A DNA stretch of 64,000 bases from Poa pratensis (lineage: Eukaryota; Streptophyta; Magnoliopsida; Poales; Poaceae). The notes below the pieces were generated by a model. The model was not told the origin of the DNA. It ran no database searches and saw only the letters and a program-made list of their open reading frames with translations. Positions 34,301 through 45,419 of the stretch are shown piece by piece. The DNA is taken from positions 13,897,444-13,961,443 of the forward strand of contig CAMZMU010000080.1 of assembly GCA_947311845.1 (NCBI GenBank), in the 5' to 3' direction. A program made the translations under genes and the position numbers. Numbering within the stretch: the first letter of the stretch is position 1; each line of letters starts with the position of its first letter.

Positions 34301-36800
34301 AGATTCGTTACCACCATCTCGACGACGCTCCTTGTTTACTCTGGCTACAGCCATGATTATTTTCTCTTCAAGAGCTTTCAATGTGTCACCTCTTGTTCCA
34401 ATCTGTAAACAGATGATTAATGAGAGAACGGTATGTGATAAAAAATCTCCCTTGTTTGGTTTCTGGTACAAATATTTTCATAGTATGCGTACCTCCTAAA
34501 CAAGGCATGATTTTGCGAGCTGTGACTTGCTTAGATTGTGAAGTGGTACGGAGACATTAATAGTATGAAGCTGATATTGAACTACCCTCTTAGCTATTAA
34601 GTCAACGTGCTATCGTACATTCTCTTATTCTTGTTAGTTTCCAGAAGATCCTGTTTTTCCCTAATATTTTTTTACATGACAAGTCCACAGCCTTTGCTGA
34701 ACAGTTTCTTTATCGCATAATCAACTGAGAAGTCACACCAAACACGTATAATAAGAATCATTTCTACATCCTTCCTTTCTGATCTTCTTGATATCCGACA
34801 ATGTACTATGGTTTAGGGTTCATTTGGGAAGTACAGTGAAACTCATAGACCATAGTCATCTTCCTTGGTTTGTTCAGCATGCTTCTATTACTATTCCTAA
34901 TTTGTGTAACACATAGACCAAACTAGAGTTCAGTTGCATCTCTTTTTATTCTAGAGATTAACAAATTAGAGTTGTTCATTGTGTTGTCATTGAAAGCATT
35001 TTGGTTTCATCTTGACTTCATGTTGGCATAAACCTTTTATCTGGCATTTGTTTGGTGTTTTACCTAGGGTGACCCATTCCTTCATTTGCTGGATGAGAGT
35101 AAACTTCAGGCTGTGAAAGATTCGTTAGACGACCCATCAAAAATATATGGATCGCCAGAGGACAATACCAACGCGCTGAAGGCTCTTGAAGCAATAGAAC
35201 TATCAGAAAGTCAATCTCGAGACAGCATCGTCTCCACAATCATGAACAATATAGCAAATATTATTGATGTAATTTTCACCTTCTCACTTTCCTCTTACGT
35301 TCATTGTTTGAACCAAGTTCCATGCAGCTGTAAGTGAATTTTCTGTTTCTTCAGGCAGAGTTGCACAGCGTGAGAAGCCAACTGCTAAGTGACTTCTCTC
35401 CTGATGACATGTGCCCAATGAGCACTCAGTTCTTTGAAGAAACTGCTGAGAATTCACCATCAGGGTCTCATGAGAATGCCCACCATGATGAGGCATATGT
35501 CTCTCCTACAACTTTACTTTTGAAACCACCGTATTTTTGGACCACTACTTCTACTACTTTATCGGTCAACTACCTTTGTTGCTAAAGTTGAATATATTCA
35601 ATAGGGTATGCTGATTGACCTGGGAAACGATCATGATATTTTTGGGGAAGCTTCAGAAAGTACATCAGCTTCTGCATCTGTTCCTGCTGGAAATCTTATG
35701 AGTATTGATCAGCTTCTCGAAACAGTATGTCCCTGTTATAAAACAACTATGATTCCCTCCATTATTTTTTTTGCTATGTTTTCTCGGTTCTGGGGTATTA
35801 TCATGATAAGATGACCTGCCATGAGTTGATGACAAAGTTCCCTCACTTTGAGCTACTCTGTTGGTGCAGTTATATGTCGTGTAGTAGCATATCTAGGCAC
35901 ATTATGTCTAGAAGTAAATAACAGATTTAGGCAGAAAACAGTCAAGTTCTCAGAAGTTATACATGTATTAGGATTGATATTGCAAGATCTCATAAGAATG
36001 AGGGAGAGTTGCTAGGTGCGGAAGTCAATCAAGAACCAGGCACTTCATAGTTAAAAGCCAGTTTTTCGTTTCACGGGGGAGAGAGCATTATGCCCTGAAA
36101 TATATAGTGGCATCCAATCTATAGAATGATCAACGCCTATATGGCACATAAATGCTATGTTTTGCTATCTGTATCTAACTTAATTTGGTATTCTCTTACC
36201 TGCCCAATCAAACAGCAACAGTTATTTTTGAACATTAAAGGATGTTTGGTGTCCAAGCTATGTTTACTTGGCATGCCAACTACTTTAACTTGCACAATTT
36301 TGATCCTTTTGCCATTCCATAGGTTGGCGCAGACCCGACACACCACACAGAAAATTCTCAAGTGTCAGCAGACATGCCGTTCATGGAGATGACTAGCCAA
36401 TGCGAAGCCTTGACGACAGGGAAACAGCAGAAGATGTCCACCTTCATGAGCTTCCAGCCGAGCATGCAACCAGCTCCCATTCCAAACCATCAGCCCAACC
36501 AGATGGAGCTGGACCTTTTCCACGATCCACAGGTGCCTCAGGTAACATAATTTCCAGCAACTCTCTCGGTGCACGAGAAAAGATATTACGTTTACCAACA
36601 TACTGGCATCGTTCTGAGCAGGCCGGGTGCAGAGCACAAACCCGTTCCTCGACGACAACTGGAACGCTTACCCTCAGCACATGAATTCCGGCAGCTCGCA
36701 GCCGGCCGATGATCACTTCCAGCAACATTTGCTGAAGCTGCCGGCGTCAAGCCCTTACGACAACTTCATGAGGGCTGCAGGCTCATCAGGCCAGAGTTGA
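27429..36800 (+). CDS. SRL2: EFR3 / SEMI-ROLLED LEAF 2-like protein (frameshift in exon 11)
   Basis: Coding exons: 27429-27563, 27890-27964, 28037-28152, 28362-28476, 28569-28697, 29275-29322, 29712-29902, 29982-30178, 30266-30552, 30732-30881, 30991-31517, 31644-31793, 34021-34096, 34303-34430, 35068-35268, 35355-35492, 35605-35724, 36323-36541, 36633-36800. Phases match at every junction. The sum is 3,170 nt, one short of a multiple of three: near 31104-31112 (TCTCCCCCTGATT) a base appears lost, so the frame stops at TGA 31111-31113 after about 521 residues, while the downstream frame stays open to residue about 1056. The N-terminus ([20 protein letters not shown]) has Cys12/16/19, likely S-acylation sites, then a basic patch; the rest is ARM/HEAT-like helical, with a disordered repeat of APS-type peptides in exon 11. 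EFR3 proteins anchor PI4-kinase alpha at the plasma membrane; rice SRL2 affects leaf rolling. Could be a null allele or a sequence error. Confidence 0.88.
27625..27728 (+). mobile_element. tRNA-derived SINE in intron 1
   Basis: The stretch holds a box-A-like TAGCCTAGTGGCAAGG and a box-B-like GAGTTCGACCCCCG at tRNA-like spacing, the internal Pol III promoter of a SINE. It lies in intron 1 of the EFR3-like gene, in the same orientation. The ends are approximate. Confidence 0.6.
27731..27826. mobile_element. Stowaway-like MITE in intron 1
   Basis: 96 bp, with ends CTACTCGTCTGATCC and inverse CTACCTCTGATCC, flanked by TA on both sides (27729-27730 and 27827-27828). The arms can fold into a long hairpin through cgtgg/ccacg. 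Confidence 0.75.
28285..28322. repeat. (AT)19 microsatellite in intron 3
   Basis: An uninterrupted AT dinucleotide run of about 38 bases between exons 3 and 4 of the EFR3-like gene; likely polymorphic in length. Confidence 0.95.
32915..33690 (-). mobile_element. LINE fragment inserted antisense in intron 12
   Basis: The minus-strand frame 33661-33014 (215 codons) is the C-terminal part of LINE ORF2: [28 protein letters not shown] and the zf-RVT domain [18 protein letters not shown], then [13 protein letters not shown]. It runs to a proper stop. The 3' end near 32915 is A-rich on the minus strand. Intron 12 (31794-34020) is the largest of the gene, in part because of this insertion. Confidence 0.85.
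33014..33661 (-). pseudogene. LINE ORF2 C-terminal frame
   Basis: An open 215-codon frame with the RNA-binding zinc domain (CPVC…H…C) but no reverse-transcriptase core, so it is a 5'-truncated copy. The frame is still undamaged, which suggests a fairly recent insertion. Confidence 0.8.
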
Positions 36801-37080
36801 ACTCAGCCAGCCTGCCTGCAGCAGCAGGTCTCGCGTCTTGGTGCACCGGCAGTTAGGCTACACACCGGTCGAGGTCTCGGGTTTCTACCGATCGAAGATG
36901 TGGCAATTTTCCATGATTGTGTTTTGCCAGAAAGGTGTAATTATATCCGTGGTGTGATTATGTATAGTGGTATGTATAGGTTTTTTTACTGTGTTATATA
37001 TTGTCCAATACGGCGTGTAGAGGGACTGGATGGAGCAGTGCCTTCTACCACGGAAGTTTGTACATGCATGTAACATGACC
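36801..37080 (+). other. 3' UTR region of the EFR3-like gene
   Basis: Sequence after the TGA at 36798-36800, without frames, becoming T/A-rich. No single poly(A) signal stands out. A LINE fragment begins right after. Confidence 0.45.
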
Positions 37081-38170
37081 TGCTCGTGAGAGAAACCTCT
37101 GGGATATTATCTGGAAAGCAAAGGTACCTCCGAAAATACGTGTGTTTGGGTGGAAATTGGCTTCCTCCGTAACTCTCTTGGTGTTCACGCAACCCGAAGA
37201 GACAGAAACATGGACATGATAGCTACCTCTACTTGTTCTATTTGCGGGAAAGAAGATGAGACAAGTCATCATGCGATGATCGAATGTACTAGAGCCCGTG
37301 GATTACGTCAGAGATTAAATCAAGACTTGGAATTACCTTCAGAGGACAAACTGAGGGACACCGGGAAAGACTGGGCCCTGATCCTTCTGAGCCAACTAGA
37401 TGAAGTAGGCAGAGCTAGAATGCTCTTCATCTGGTGGAGGACGTGGCACATTAGAAACAACATTATTTTGGAGGATGGTAAATGTGGAATTGAGCAGTCT
37501 GCTCTCTTCTTGTTATCTTATTTCGAGGCATTTCAAGGTCTGAAGGTTCAGCCAGTGACAGAAAATTCAAAAGGAAAACAACCTGCCCAAACCCCCCCCC
37601 CCCCCCCACCCACCGGAGAGGGTGCTGCAAAAGAGCATCCAGACTGAAACCTGGGAGAAACCAAAACCGAGCTGGGCAAAATTAAACACTGACGCGTCCT
37701 TTTCTGAATCTGGTTGTTCAGCTGCTTGGGTGCTATCCTGAGAAACGAGCTAGGTGAAATTCTTTTAACAGACTGGGTCCAATTCCTCATTGCCAAGATG
37801 CTGCTACCGCCGAGGCTCTAGGTGTACTGTACGGGGTCAGATCAGTTCCCTTCAAAGAAAGTGACAATGCTTTTGTGGTAAATGAGCTGAGAACTTTGAG
37901 AACCAGTAAATCCAAAATTGCAAATATAGTCCAAGATATCAAATTCACTTTGGCTTCGCTCCCTGACTACTCCATTATGAAGATTCATAGGTCAGCGAAT
38001 GGAGTTGCTGATAGTTTAGCTAAGTTAGGGTACAGTGAGGTGTGTGAAGGGTTTCTACTGGGTCATGCTCCTCCCTGCGTGGCGGAGATGATTCAGATTG
38101 ATTGTAAAACTGTCTTGTCTGTTGCTTCTTAATAGTAAAACCCAAAATTCAGAAAAAAATAGAATGCAGA
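37081..38170 (+). mobile_element. LINE fragment with RNase H domain
   Basis: In order: LWDIIWKAKVPPKIRVF, a zinc domain CSICGKEDETSHHAMIEC, IWWRTWHIRNNIILEDG, then a C-rich Pro run and an RNase H-like region (KLNTDASFSESGCSAAW; DYSIMKIHRSANGVADSLAKLG). This is the C-terminal layout of the plant L1 clade that gained an RNase H domain. The frame is broken within the RNase H part. Confidence 0.8.
37150..38132 (+). pseudogene. LINE ORF2 zf-RVT and RNase H remnant
   Basis: Frame 37150-37647 covers the zinc domain and linker; frame 37875-38132 is the end of the RNase H domain. Between them (about 37650-37870) the RNase H frame is interrupted by stops and frame changes. It follows the EFR3-like gene by about 350 bp and could supply antisense-free read-through sequence, but has no function of its own. 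Confidence 0.75.
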
Positions 38171-38639
38171 ATATAACGAAACGAAAATGATGAACAAAAT
38201 AGTAGTCGTCGGCTCATCGCTGCACCACAATATTTCGTGCAGACTATAGCTTCGTTGCTGCACGCGGAATCGCTTCACGATTCGGTGACGAGACATCAAG
38301 TTCGTGAGTGCACGCCCGCATTAGGTGTGTTTGTTCATCTTGCTGCGTTTTGGTAGATGTCAGAGCAACTCTAGTAGGCCCCCTAAACGAGGCCAACCCG
38401 TAAAATAACGCCGTTTAGGCATTTAGCAATTTTGAACGTAAAAAAGTGACCCGATCATATACCCTAAACAAGGCTATATGATGTAGTTTTGTCAAGAAAA
38501 CAATGAGGCTGTATCATGTAGAAAAGTTTAGCGTATGCCCTAAATCGAGGCGCTCGCACCACATATATTTACAGTATCTTTTTTGCGTACACCCGAAAAC
38601 TGAAAATATTGGCATGAGGCCATCCGTGCCAGGTGCAGC

Positions 38640-39795
38640 TGGTCTTATGAGAGGTCACCAATCCCATCAGGTAGACGACAAACGTAACTACCCACTTGGC
38701 TTGTTCTCTGTCGCGGTGTAACGATCACATCCATCGAAGTGTAGCCACGACCCTCGTAGCATCTTACACCCTCCAACAGGTATCCCTGGTCCAGTGTACC
38801 TGACAGTGCATCCCTCTCGAAGAGTGACTTGTCCTCAAGGCACAACTATAGGGGAGAACAATGTTGCAACAGTAGATTTGAAGAAAGCAAGGAATACCTT
38901 CTTAATGAAATCTACATCCTCCCAACTTGCTTCATCAGCAGTCAGGCCTTCCCAATGAATTAGCCACTACACCACGACCACATTGTTTCATGGTATTTGT
39001 CTGGTCTGGAGCACAGCATGAGGTTCTGTCTTGATCTTACCATCGTCAGCAATGAGAGGAAGTGTCGTTCATGGAATTGCATATGATCCAGCATGCTTCT
39101 TCAATTGGCTAAGGTGAAACACTGGGTGTATCGGAACCCCTTCCGGCAACAGCAGCTTATATGCACGGTTACTAACCTTCTGAATAATGTGAAACGGTCT
39201 ATAATACTTACTGTGTAGTTTTATAGCTCCGCGTAATCCAAAAGCGGCCATGCGATATGGCTGCATCTTTAAGTAAGCCATGTCGCCCAAATGGAATGTG
39301 CGGTCAGTGCGTTTTGCATCTGCGTACTTCTTCATCCGAGCCTAAGCTCTTTCCAGGTTCTGCTTCAGCTTAGTTAGCATTTGTTGTTTCGTCTCAAGAA
39401 AGGTTCGAGCATCCAGCTCAACAGGTCCACCAGCTGAAAACTCACTGATGAGAGGAGGAGGAAACCGTAGAGATCCTAGAATGGTGGCATGCCCAGAGCT
39501 GTGTGGTAGGTCGTATTATACAGAATTCAGCAAGGGACAACCAGGAACACTATTTCTTGGGTTCTTCAAATGCCATGCAACGCAAATAAGTTTCCAAGCA
39601 GTGGTTAACACGTTTCATTTGACCATCAGACTGAGGATGGTAGGCTGAGTTGTAGCGTAGTTGTACTTGCAAGACACTGAATATACTTTTCCACATGTTG
39701 CTAGTGAAGATTCTATCGCGATCCAAAACAATGCATTGGGGAGGGCCGACTCGCCTACAGGCTACAGGGGATCCACCAGTGGGCCGGTCCATCAC
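38640..39795 (-). pseudogene. Chromovirus integrase fragment
   Basis: Minus-strand frames 39795-39550 (DRDRIFTSNMWKSIF, YHPQSDGQMKRVNHCLETY) and 39335-39069 (HLGDMAYLKMQPYRMAAFG, IHPVFHLSQLKKHAGSY) are the integrase core and C-terminal parts of a gypsy chromovirus, similar to the element at 12670-19071 but from another family. The flanks lack recognisable LTRs. The reading frame is broken between the two parts. Confidence 0.8.
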
Positions 39796-40400
39796 TATGT
39801 TTTTCTTTTCTCCGTTTCTTTTTTGTTTTTTCTGTTTCCTTTTTCCTGTTTATTTTCTTTTTTTTGTTATTCTTAGTTCTTGTTTTCTTTCATTTTGTTC
39901 CTTTTTTCATATTTTCAAAATCTGAACCATTTTCGTTTTCAGTTTTTCCGAACCATTTTAAAAACTGAACCATTTTCCAAAAAAACATTTTTTAAATCAA
40001 AACCATTATCAAAATTGTGAACCATTTTCAAAATCCGAACCATTTTTAAAGCTGAACCATTTTTAAAATGAACATTTTTAAGCTGATTTTTTCAAAATCT
40101 GAACCATTTTTATAAATGAACATCTTTCAAATCTGAACATTTTTTGGAATCTAAACCATTTTTAAACAGAAACATTTTCAAAATATGAACATTTTTAATA
40201 TATTTTTGAAAACATTTCCAGAAATAGAAAAAAAAGACAAACAAGGAAAATCGTGAGCGAGCGTGCGCTAGGCATAGCGAGATGTTGGGCTAGATGGCCA
40301 GGCCCATCTAGCGAGCGAGCGAGGCGCTCGCGGGCGAGTCGGTCGTTCGACCCGCAACGAGCGATAGGTAGAGGAACCCGATAGGACTATATTTTTTTCC
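39796..40400. repeat. Degenerate short-repeat block (gaaccatttt array)
   Basis: About 39900-40220 holds many imperfect copies of aaatctgaaccattttt with an irregular period of about 20-30 bases, preceded by a T-rich stretch and followed by a GC-rich agcgagcgaggcgctcg segment. Such blocks are common inside Triticeae DNA transposons (Mutator-like?), but no terminal repeats could be fixed. Confidence 0.6.
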
Positions 40401-42120
40401 TAACATTCTCCTCACACTTGTGCGGCATCTTTTGGCTAGCTACATGGTACAAAAGTTCGTAACCATCTATCGAATCAGCATGGCCTCAGCTGATTAGTGT
40501 ATAAAAATAATTTATTAGACCGTTTCATCAGTCTTGTGACAAGTAGCGTTGTTCGTCTGACCGACTTAATTTGGTCCGTTTCCACTCCATGATTCTTGTA
40601 GCTAGTCACGGGTCGCACCACCACGTTGTGGAGACCGTCTGAAATTAGTTTTTGAATGCACCATAACCGAAAGATGAAGCTAGCTTTTCGACGGATTTGA
40701 GTGTGAAAAGGAAAATGTTAGACACGAAGTTTTTGCGTTGTCATAATCTATTCATGTTAGAGGGTGACCAGCTGCCCGAACCCCGAATATGCCACTTCTT
40801 GGCCATAAGAACGTGTGTGTGAGTGTGTGTTCAGGAAAAGAAAAGGACAGAATACTTACTTAGTATAGGATATCCTAGAACTTTATATATAATAATATGT
40901 CATGTACTACTGGGGAAATTCATATGAAGGAAACTTTCATCTTAATTTCCGTGCTAATTATCATATCCTATAGGTAGGCACTTATCAGACTCGATGTCAC
41001 CACCGGTTTGACCGTGGATTGTGTGCCCTACTGACGACGGGTTGAACCGCGTACACACGAATGATGGAGCAATCAGTTAGCTTATAGATGGATTAAATTA
41101 AGCCGCTTAATCTAATGATGGAGCAATCAAATTAACTTAAGCGGAGATGGAGAAAGCCGGCCAGCTCTAGCAGCCTAGCAGAGATTATTAGGCCGTACTC
41201 CACCACCGCAAAGTCTTTGTACCTCGTCGTACTTAAACCCTTGGATTCTCAATTTTCGATCAGGGAGAGTTACTAATTAAAAACGTTTCAATCTTCGGAC
41301 AAGTGTGTTCATTTGACCGTATTTGGTCTGTGTATGCTCCATAATTTTGTAGTCACACGTCGTGGAGACTGTTAGAATTCTGTTTTGACTGTGCCAACCA
41401 CCATGATGAGACTAACTTAGGAACGAAAGTTTTTTTAGTAGCTTCGTTTTCTTGCACGAAAAGCTTCAAGTATTTCTGAAGGTGAAAAAGGGAAATGCTC
41501 GACACGATTTTTGTGTTGTCGTTATTATTTATTCATGTTACTGTGTAGGCCACAAGAACGTGTCTGGCACTATGCATGCCATATCTCTGCCGGCTTTCAT
41601 GGGAAAAGGTACAGAAAAAGCACCTAATGTAGGATATCCTAGAACTAAATTATATGCACTACAGGAAAATCTGTCGTTACTGTGTGGTCGACTCTTTTCC
41701 GTGTGTCTTGTTCTGTGGAACACGACAAAGACAGACACTGGAAAATACACACCCTAAAAAAAAGTTGAGAAATTGCCGAGAAATTAATGTCACCGGTCAG
41801 AGACTTAAACTTGTTCTGGTCGACGCGTGCCACCGACCGAACGTAAATTCCATGCTGATTATCATATCATATCTTATCACACGTAGTCACGCACTTATCA
41901 GACGTGAGGTCACCGGAGATCCGCAGCAAGATTGACCGTGACTGTGCATCCCGCTCACGGTCGTGATGAGTTAGTGTCGACAACGTCACGACGATAAGAC
42001 GTACTTAGGGAGGAAACATGTCACATATGATGGAGTAGTTAATTAGCCTAGGATGGATTAGATTAAGAGGAGATGTAGAAAGCTGTACTCCATCCCCGCA
42101 AAGTTTTTATATCATGTAGT
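40401..42120. repeat. Two diverged tandem copies of a ~0.7-0.8-kb non-coding segment
   Basis: About 40600-41240 (copy A) and 41330-42110 (copy B) share a series of colinear pieces: gtcgtggagac, gaaaaggaaaatg, tgttgtcrttatt, taggatatcctagaact, gctgattatcatatc, cacttatcagac, gatgagttg/gatggagtag, and the end ccgtactccaycccgcaaag. No gene frame runs through either. Partial further copies may lie at 43330-43640 and 45760-47150. Confidence 0.55.
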
Positions 42121-42331
42121 GCTTAGCCGCATCGCCGAGGACAGCGCCAGCTGGAGGAGGCGGACCGCCGAGGCCAACACCGCCCGATGGAGGCGCACCT
42201 GATGCCCCACACCGCCGAATTCGTGTTCCATTTGGCGGCGGAGTCTCGAGAAAATTTCTCAGCGAAGCTATCTAACCCTAGCGGCGGCAGGGAACAAATC
42301 GCGACGGAGGGAACGGGGGCGAACCCTAAAT

Positions 42332-42370
<39 letters not shown>

Positions 42371-43255
42371 ACCGTTCATATATAGTGTGAGATGGGATGC
42401 TTATCTGGATCCCTGGATAAACATTTTTGGACCGGGCCGATATGGGGTGTCTGTTCGGGCCGTAAAACTGGCAAACCGCATATCGGTCGAAATTTTCTGG
42501 GCCGAGGGTTTATTATTTAATCTGCTAGAGATGGTATAACACCGATAGACACAAACTCTTCATGTGCAATGTTGGGGACTCGAAATTTCACTTCTATGGA
42601 TGGATCATTGCATTTTTAAGGGAAACCGTGTAATAATGTACCTAATAGGGGAAACTAAACTTAGCAACTAGTTGCATCTGCACCCCTTATCGCATTATCA
42701 CACTTCCGAAATTTCAAAAAATATGAAATAAATTATGGACATTGGTTATGTTCTTTCTTGTGCATCCACGAAACTTTATCCAAATTTCTGATGATATATG
42801 ACATGCACATACAAAATGATGTGTAAATAGTACATGATATCACTATCATGTACTGTAAATAGTACATGATACTATTCACTTATGTATTTTATTTTTCTTT
42901 GACATATCACTATGGCGAACAATGGGGAGGTTGGTTCTGTGATCATTGGTTGGAGGCAATTCAGGCGGGTCGAAGAAAATTCTCTCTTCACCATGAGCCC
43001 TAAGAGAATCTATCACGGAAATTGTTCGCATTCTTTTTTTTCGGCGACGACGGCAGGGACACATGCTCACTAATATGTCCATGGCTATATTTTGCCATGA
43101 GCATTGTCCTGTCTTTGCCTTGAGTATTTTGCATGTTTTTCCGTGAGTATTTGTATTGCCACAAATTAAGCCTTTGTCGTGTGTGCCCCGACTAAATGTT
43201 TAGAGAAAATGGTCAGGCACACGGCAAACGGACTGTTTTCTGTATAGTGTAATCA
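41655..43255. mobile_element. Possible CACTA-type ends
   Basis: CACTACAGGAAAATCTGTCG at 41658 and, inverted, CACTATACAGAAAACAGTCC at 43255 resemble CACTA terminal repeats, and 43190-43250 has caggcacacggcaaac, a sub-terminal motif frequent in grass CACTA elements. The 3-bp flanks do not match, so these may be two unrelated fragments rather than one element. Confidence 0.3.
42331..42367. repeat. Poly(C) tract of about 36 bases
   Basis: An almost uninterrupted run of C in the middle of a GC-rich stretch (42120-42400). Length in such a run is unreliable in any assembly. Confidence 0.9.
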
Positions 43256-43790
43256 GAAGTCCTTATTTATGTATCGACTACCAAAGTTACTATTATTTTC
43301 TTTCCTAGAAAGGATTTACATTATATTTCTTAAGGTGTGTACTAGCTAGCTTTTGGTAGATTTAACTATGAAAAGGGAAATGCTTGTCACAAATTTTGTG
43401 TTGCCATATCTTTATTTACGTTATTATGTATTGCTCAGGAGGCAAAGTGACTTTTCTGGGAGAGGATGGCTAAGCTTAGCTAGATACTGGAATATGCCAC
43501 TTTGCCGGTAAAGACGTGTCTGCCCTTACATCAATAACGTCAGCCGGCTTCCAGAGAATCAAATGAAATGAAAATGAACATCAAGTACATCATAGGATAT
43601 ATATATCATATTCTTTCATGATGCGATCAATGTCTTTCATATTATACCTAGTAGATGGGCACTGTCTCGGTGGAGAGAAATTCATACGATCGACACATAA
43701 TAACAACACCATGGTGTTTAAATTTTGTTATTTCGAAAAATGGTATAACTAAGTGGACAGTTGAAATGCCGTTTTTTCTTGACATGCATA
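42400..43790. other. Intergenic, no gene seen
   Basis: Includes an AT-rich foldback at about 42660-42880 with repeated gtaaatagtacatgat. Other frames are short. The piece 43330-43640 shares motifs with the tandem segments at 40.6-42.1 kb. Confidence 0.4.
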
Positions 43791-44216
43791 TGTAAGAGCA
43801 TCTCCACTCGCGGCGCCCAAACGGCCGCCCAAACGCCTTTGGGGCGTGCCGGACACAAAATCGCGTCCACTCGCGCCCAAACGCGAATTCGGTCCGGCGC
43901 GGCCCAGTTTTGTGTCCGGCACGCCCAGCCCACGCCCTCAACTTGGGGAGGCTTGGGGCGGCCCCGGACGGAAGGAAACGCGACGTCACGTCGGCTCCCG
44001 ACGCGCGGGCCACGCCTGGCAGTGAGACAAGAGGCTGTATTAATGCCGGGCGGCGTCTCAGTTTCCCAGCCGGGCGCAGCGACGCGTCGCTTCGCCTCTG
44101 CGGCGAGGAAGCGTCTGCGCCACGGCGGCGTCAATGCAGGCGAGCCGTTAATGGTGTGGCAGGCGAGCCGTTGGACGGCCGGAGTTAAGGCGACCGCATC
44201 CGTTCGCCTCCCGACC

Positions 44217-44226
44217 GCTATATAGA
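44217..44226 (+). promoter_or_regulatory. TATA-like box before the 312-aa ORF
   Basis: CTATATAGAG lies about 60 bases before the ATG, inside the Harbinger-like element, with a typical C-rich leader between. Confidence 0.4.
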
Positions 44227-44283
44227 GCGGGTTCCTCGCCGTCTCCACCATCTCACACATCCGTCTCCATCCCACACCTAGCC

Positions 44284-45222
44284 ATGGCCTCTCCCCGGCG
44301 CGCCGCGGAGGAAGAGAGACGAGCGCAGAGGGAGGCCCGTCGTCGCCGCCGTGACAGCCAGGTTTGGCAGAGCGCCATGACTCGCCGGGGCTGGCCATCG
44401 CAGGAGGCAGGCTCGTCGGCCGTCAACGCTCCGCCACCTCCTCCACCGCCTCCTCCGCCACCGGCGAACCAATTCACGGAAGCCGAGGCACGCGAGCTCG
44501 TCCGCACTAACACGCCGGTGCCGGCGAACTGCGTCCTCCCCGAGGGATGGGCCACGAACCCAGTGCACGTCCCCGTTGCACCCATGCTGGCCGGCCAGGC
44601 GCGCCTCGACTACGTCGCCTCGTGCATGGGGACGATGGCGCCGGAGCTGCACGATGACCCCAGGTTCGAGCCGAACTCGGCGTACTGGGACAAGCAGGTC
44701 GAGTTCGAGCACGCCTACCGCCTCCACTCCTTCTTCGCCCCCAAGCCGCCTGCGGACTGGCTCGAAGACTCCGACGACGCCGTCGACACCGACGACGACG
44801 GCCTCAACAACACCACCGACGAGGACTTCGCAGCGGGCATGGAACGGGAGAGGGTTCTCTACGAGGCGGTGGAGCAGGCTCGTCGCGCAAGATCGGAAGG
44901 AGGCCGCGTGCAACCTCCTCCGCCGCAAGCTCAACAAGAGGCGGAGGAGGTTGACGGTGATGATGACGGCTTGGAGGACTGGCCGCCGACGCCGGAGTGG
45001 GATCCCGGCCACATGCAGCTCGCCATCGAGGCCGACATAGCCTCTGCCGCCGCCACCACCGCCTCCGCCGCCACCACCTCCACCACCGGCTACCTCTACT
45101 GCCTCTGCTCGAGCTGCCGCCGGGGTCCTGTGCTTGCCGCCGCAAGGGCCGGTGCCCGGCGTGCCACCCTACTTACTAGATCTAGTCTAGGTCTAGATTT
45201 AAATTTGAATGAATTATGTTAG
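44284..45222 (+). CDS. Hypothetical protein, 312 aa, inside a Harbinger-like element
   Basis: The frame runs from ATG (context ctagccATGG) to stop without a break. Residues about 10-35 are basic (EEERRAQREARRRRRDSQ), 54-65 are a Pro run, 66-150 form the only globular-looking part (FTEAEARELVRTNTPVP, GWATNPVHVPVAPM, a YWDKQVEFEHAYRLHSFF motif), and 155-245 are acidic, rich in Asp/Glu. The C-terminus is Ala/Thr-rich then Cys-containing. I do not recognise the family. The leader at 44220-44280 reads tatatagagcggg then a C-rich stretch ending at the ATG, like a TATA box plus leader. It may be an element-encoded or captured plant gene. Expression is unknown. Confidence 0.5.
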   Translation: MASPRRAAEEERRAQREARRRRRDSQVWQSAMTRRGWPSQEAGSSAVNAPPPPPPPPPPPANQFTEAEARELVRTNTPVPANCVLPEGWATNPVHVPVAPMLAGQARLDYVASCMGTMAPELHDDPRFEPNSAYWDKQVEFEHAYRLHSFFAPKPPADWLEDSDDAVDTDDDGLNNTTDEDFAAGMERERVLYEAVEQARRARSEGGRVQPPPPQAQQEAEEVDGDDDGLEDWPPTPEWDPGHMQLAIEADIASAAATTASAATTSTTGYLYCLCSSCRRGPVLAAARAGARRATLLTRSSLGLDLNLNELC

Positions 45223-45419
45223 TTTGAATGAAATTTCAATGAAATATATGCATTTTCGTATCAAAATTTCATATTTGAATAATATTTGGGCGCCGCGAGT
45301 GGGGAGCGAGGGCGCTCAAATGGGCAAGGTAGTCCGGACGGCCTTTGGGCGCCCATTTGGGCGCCGCGAGTGGAGTCTAAGGTTGGCGCACATGCACGTC
45401 ACAACTGTCTAGGAAAAAT

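Larger units (their letters stand above)
43796..45377 (+). mobile_element. PIF/Harbinger-like element carrying an ORF
   Basis: Ends share CTCCACTCGCGGCGCCCAAA in inverted orientation (43803 on the left; about 45371 down on the right); the outermost bases are GAGCAT on the left and a shortened GA on the right. TAA flanks both sides (43793-43795 and 45378-45380), the TSD of PIF/Harbinger elements. The interior is GC-rich and carries one long frame, but no DDE transposase or Myb-like ORF is recognisable, so it is probably non-autonomous. Confidence 0.75.

Noticed and set aside
41655..43255. One complete CACTA transposon
   Set aside because: The ends are only loosely alike and the 3-bp flanks differ; two separate fragments are equally likely, so it is kept only as a low-confidence feature.
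44278..45012. 244-codon minus-strand frame overlapping the Harbinger-like ORF
   Set aside because: It is an antisense GC-rich shadow; the plus-strand frame has the TATA-like box, leader and better start context.
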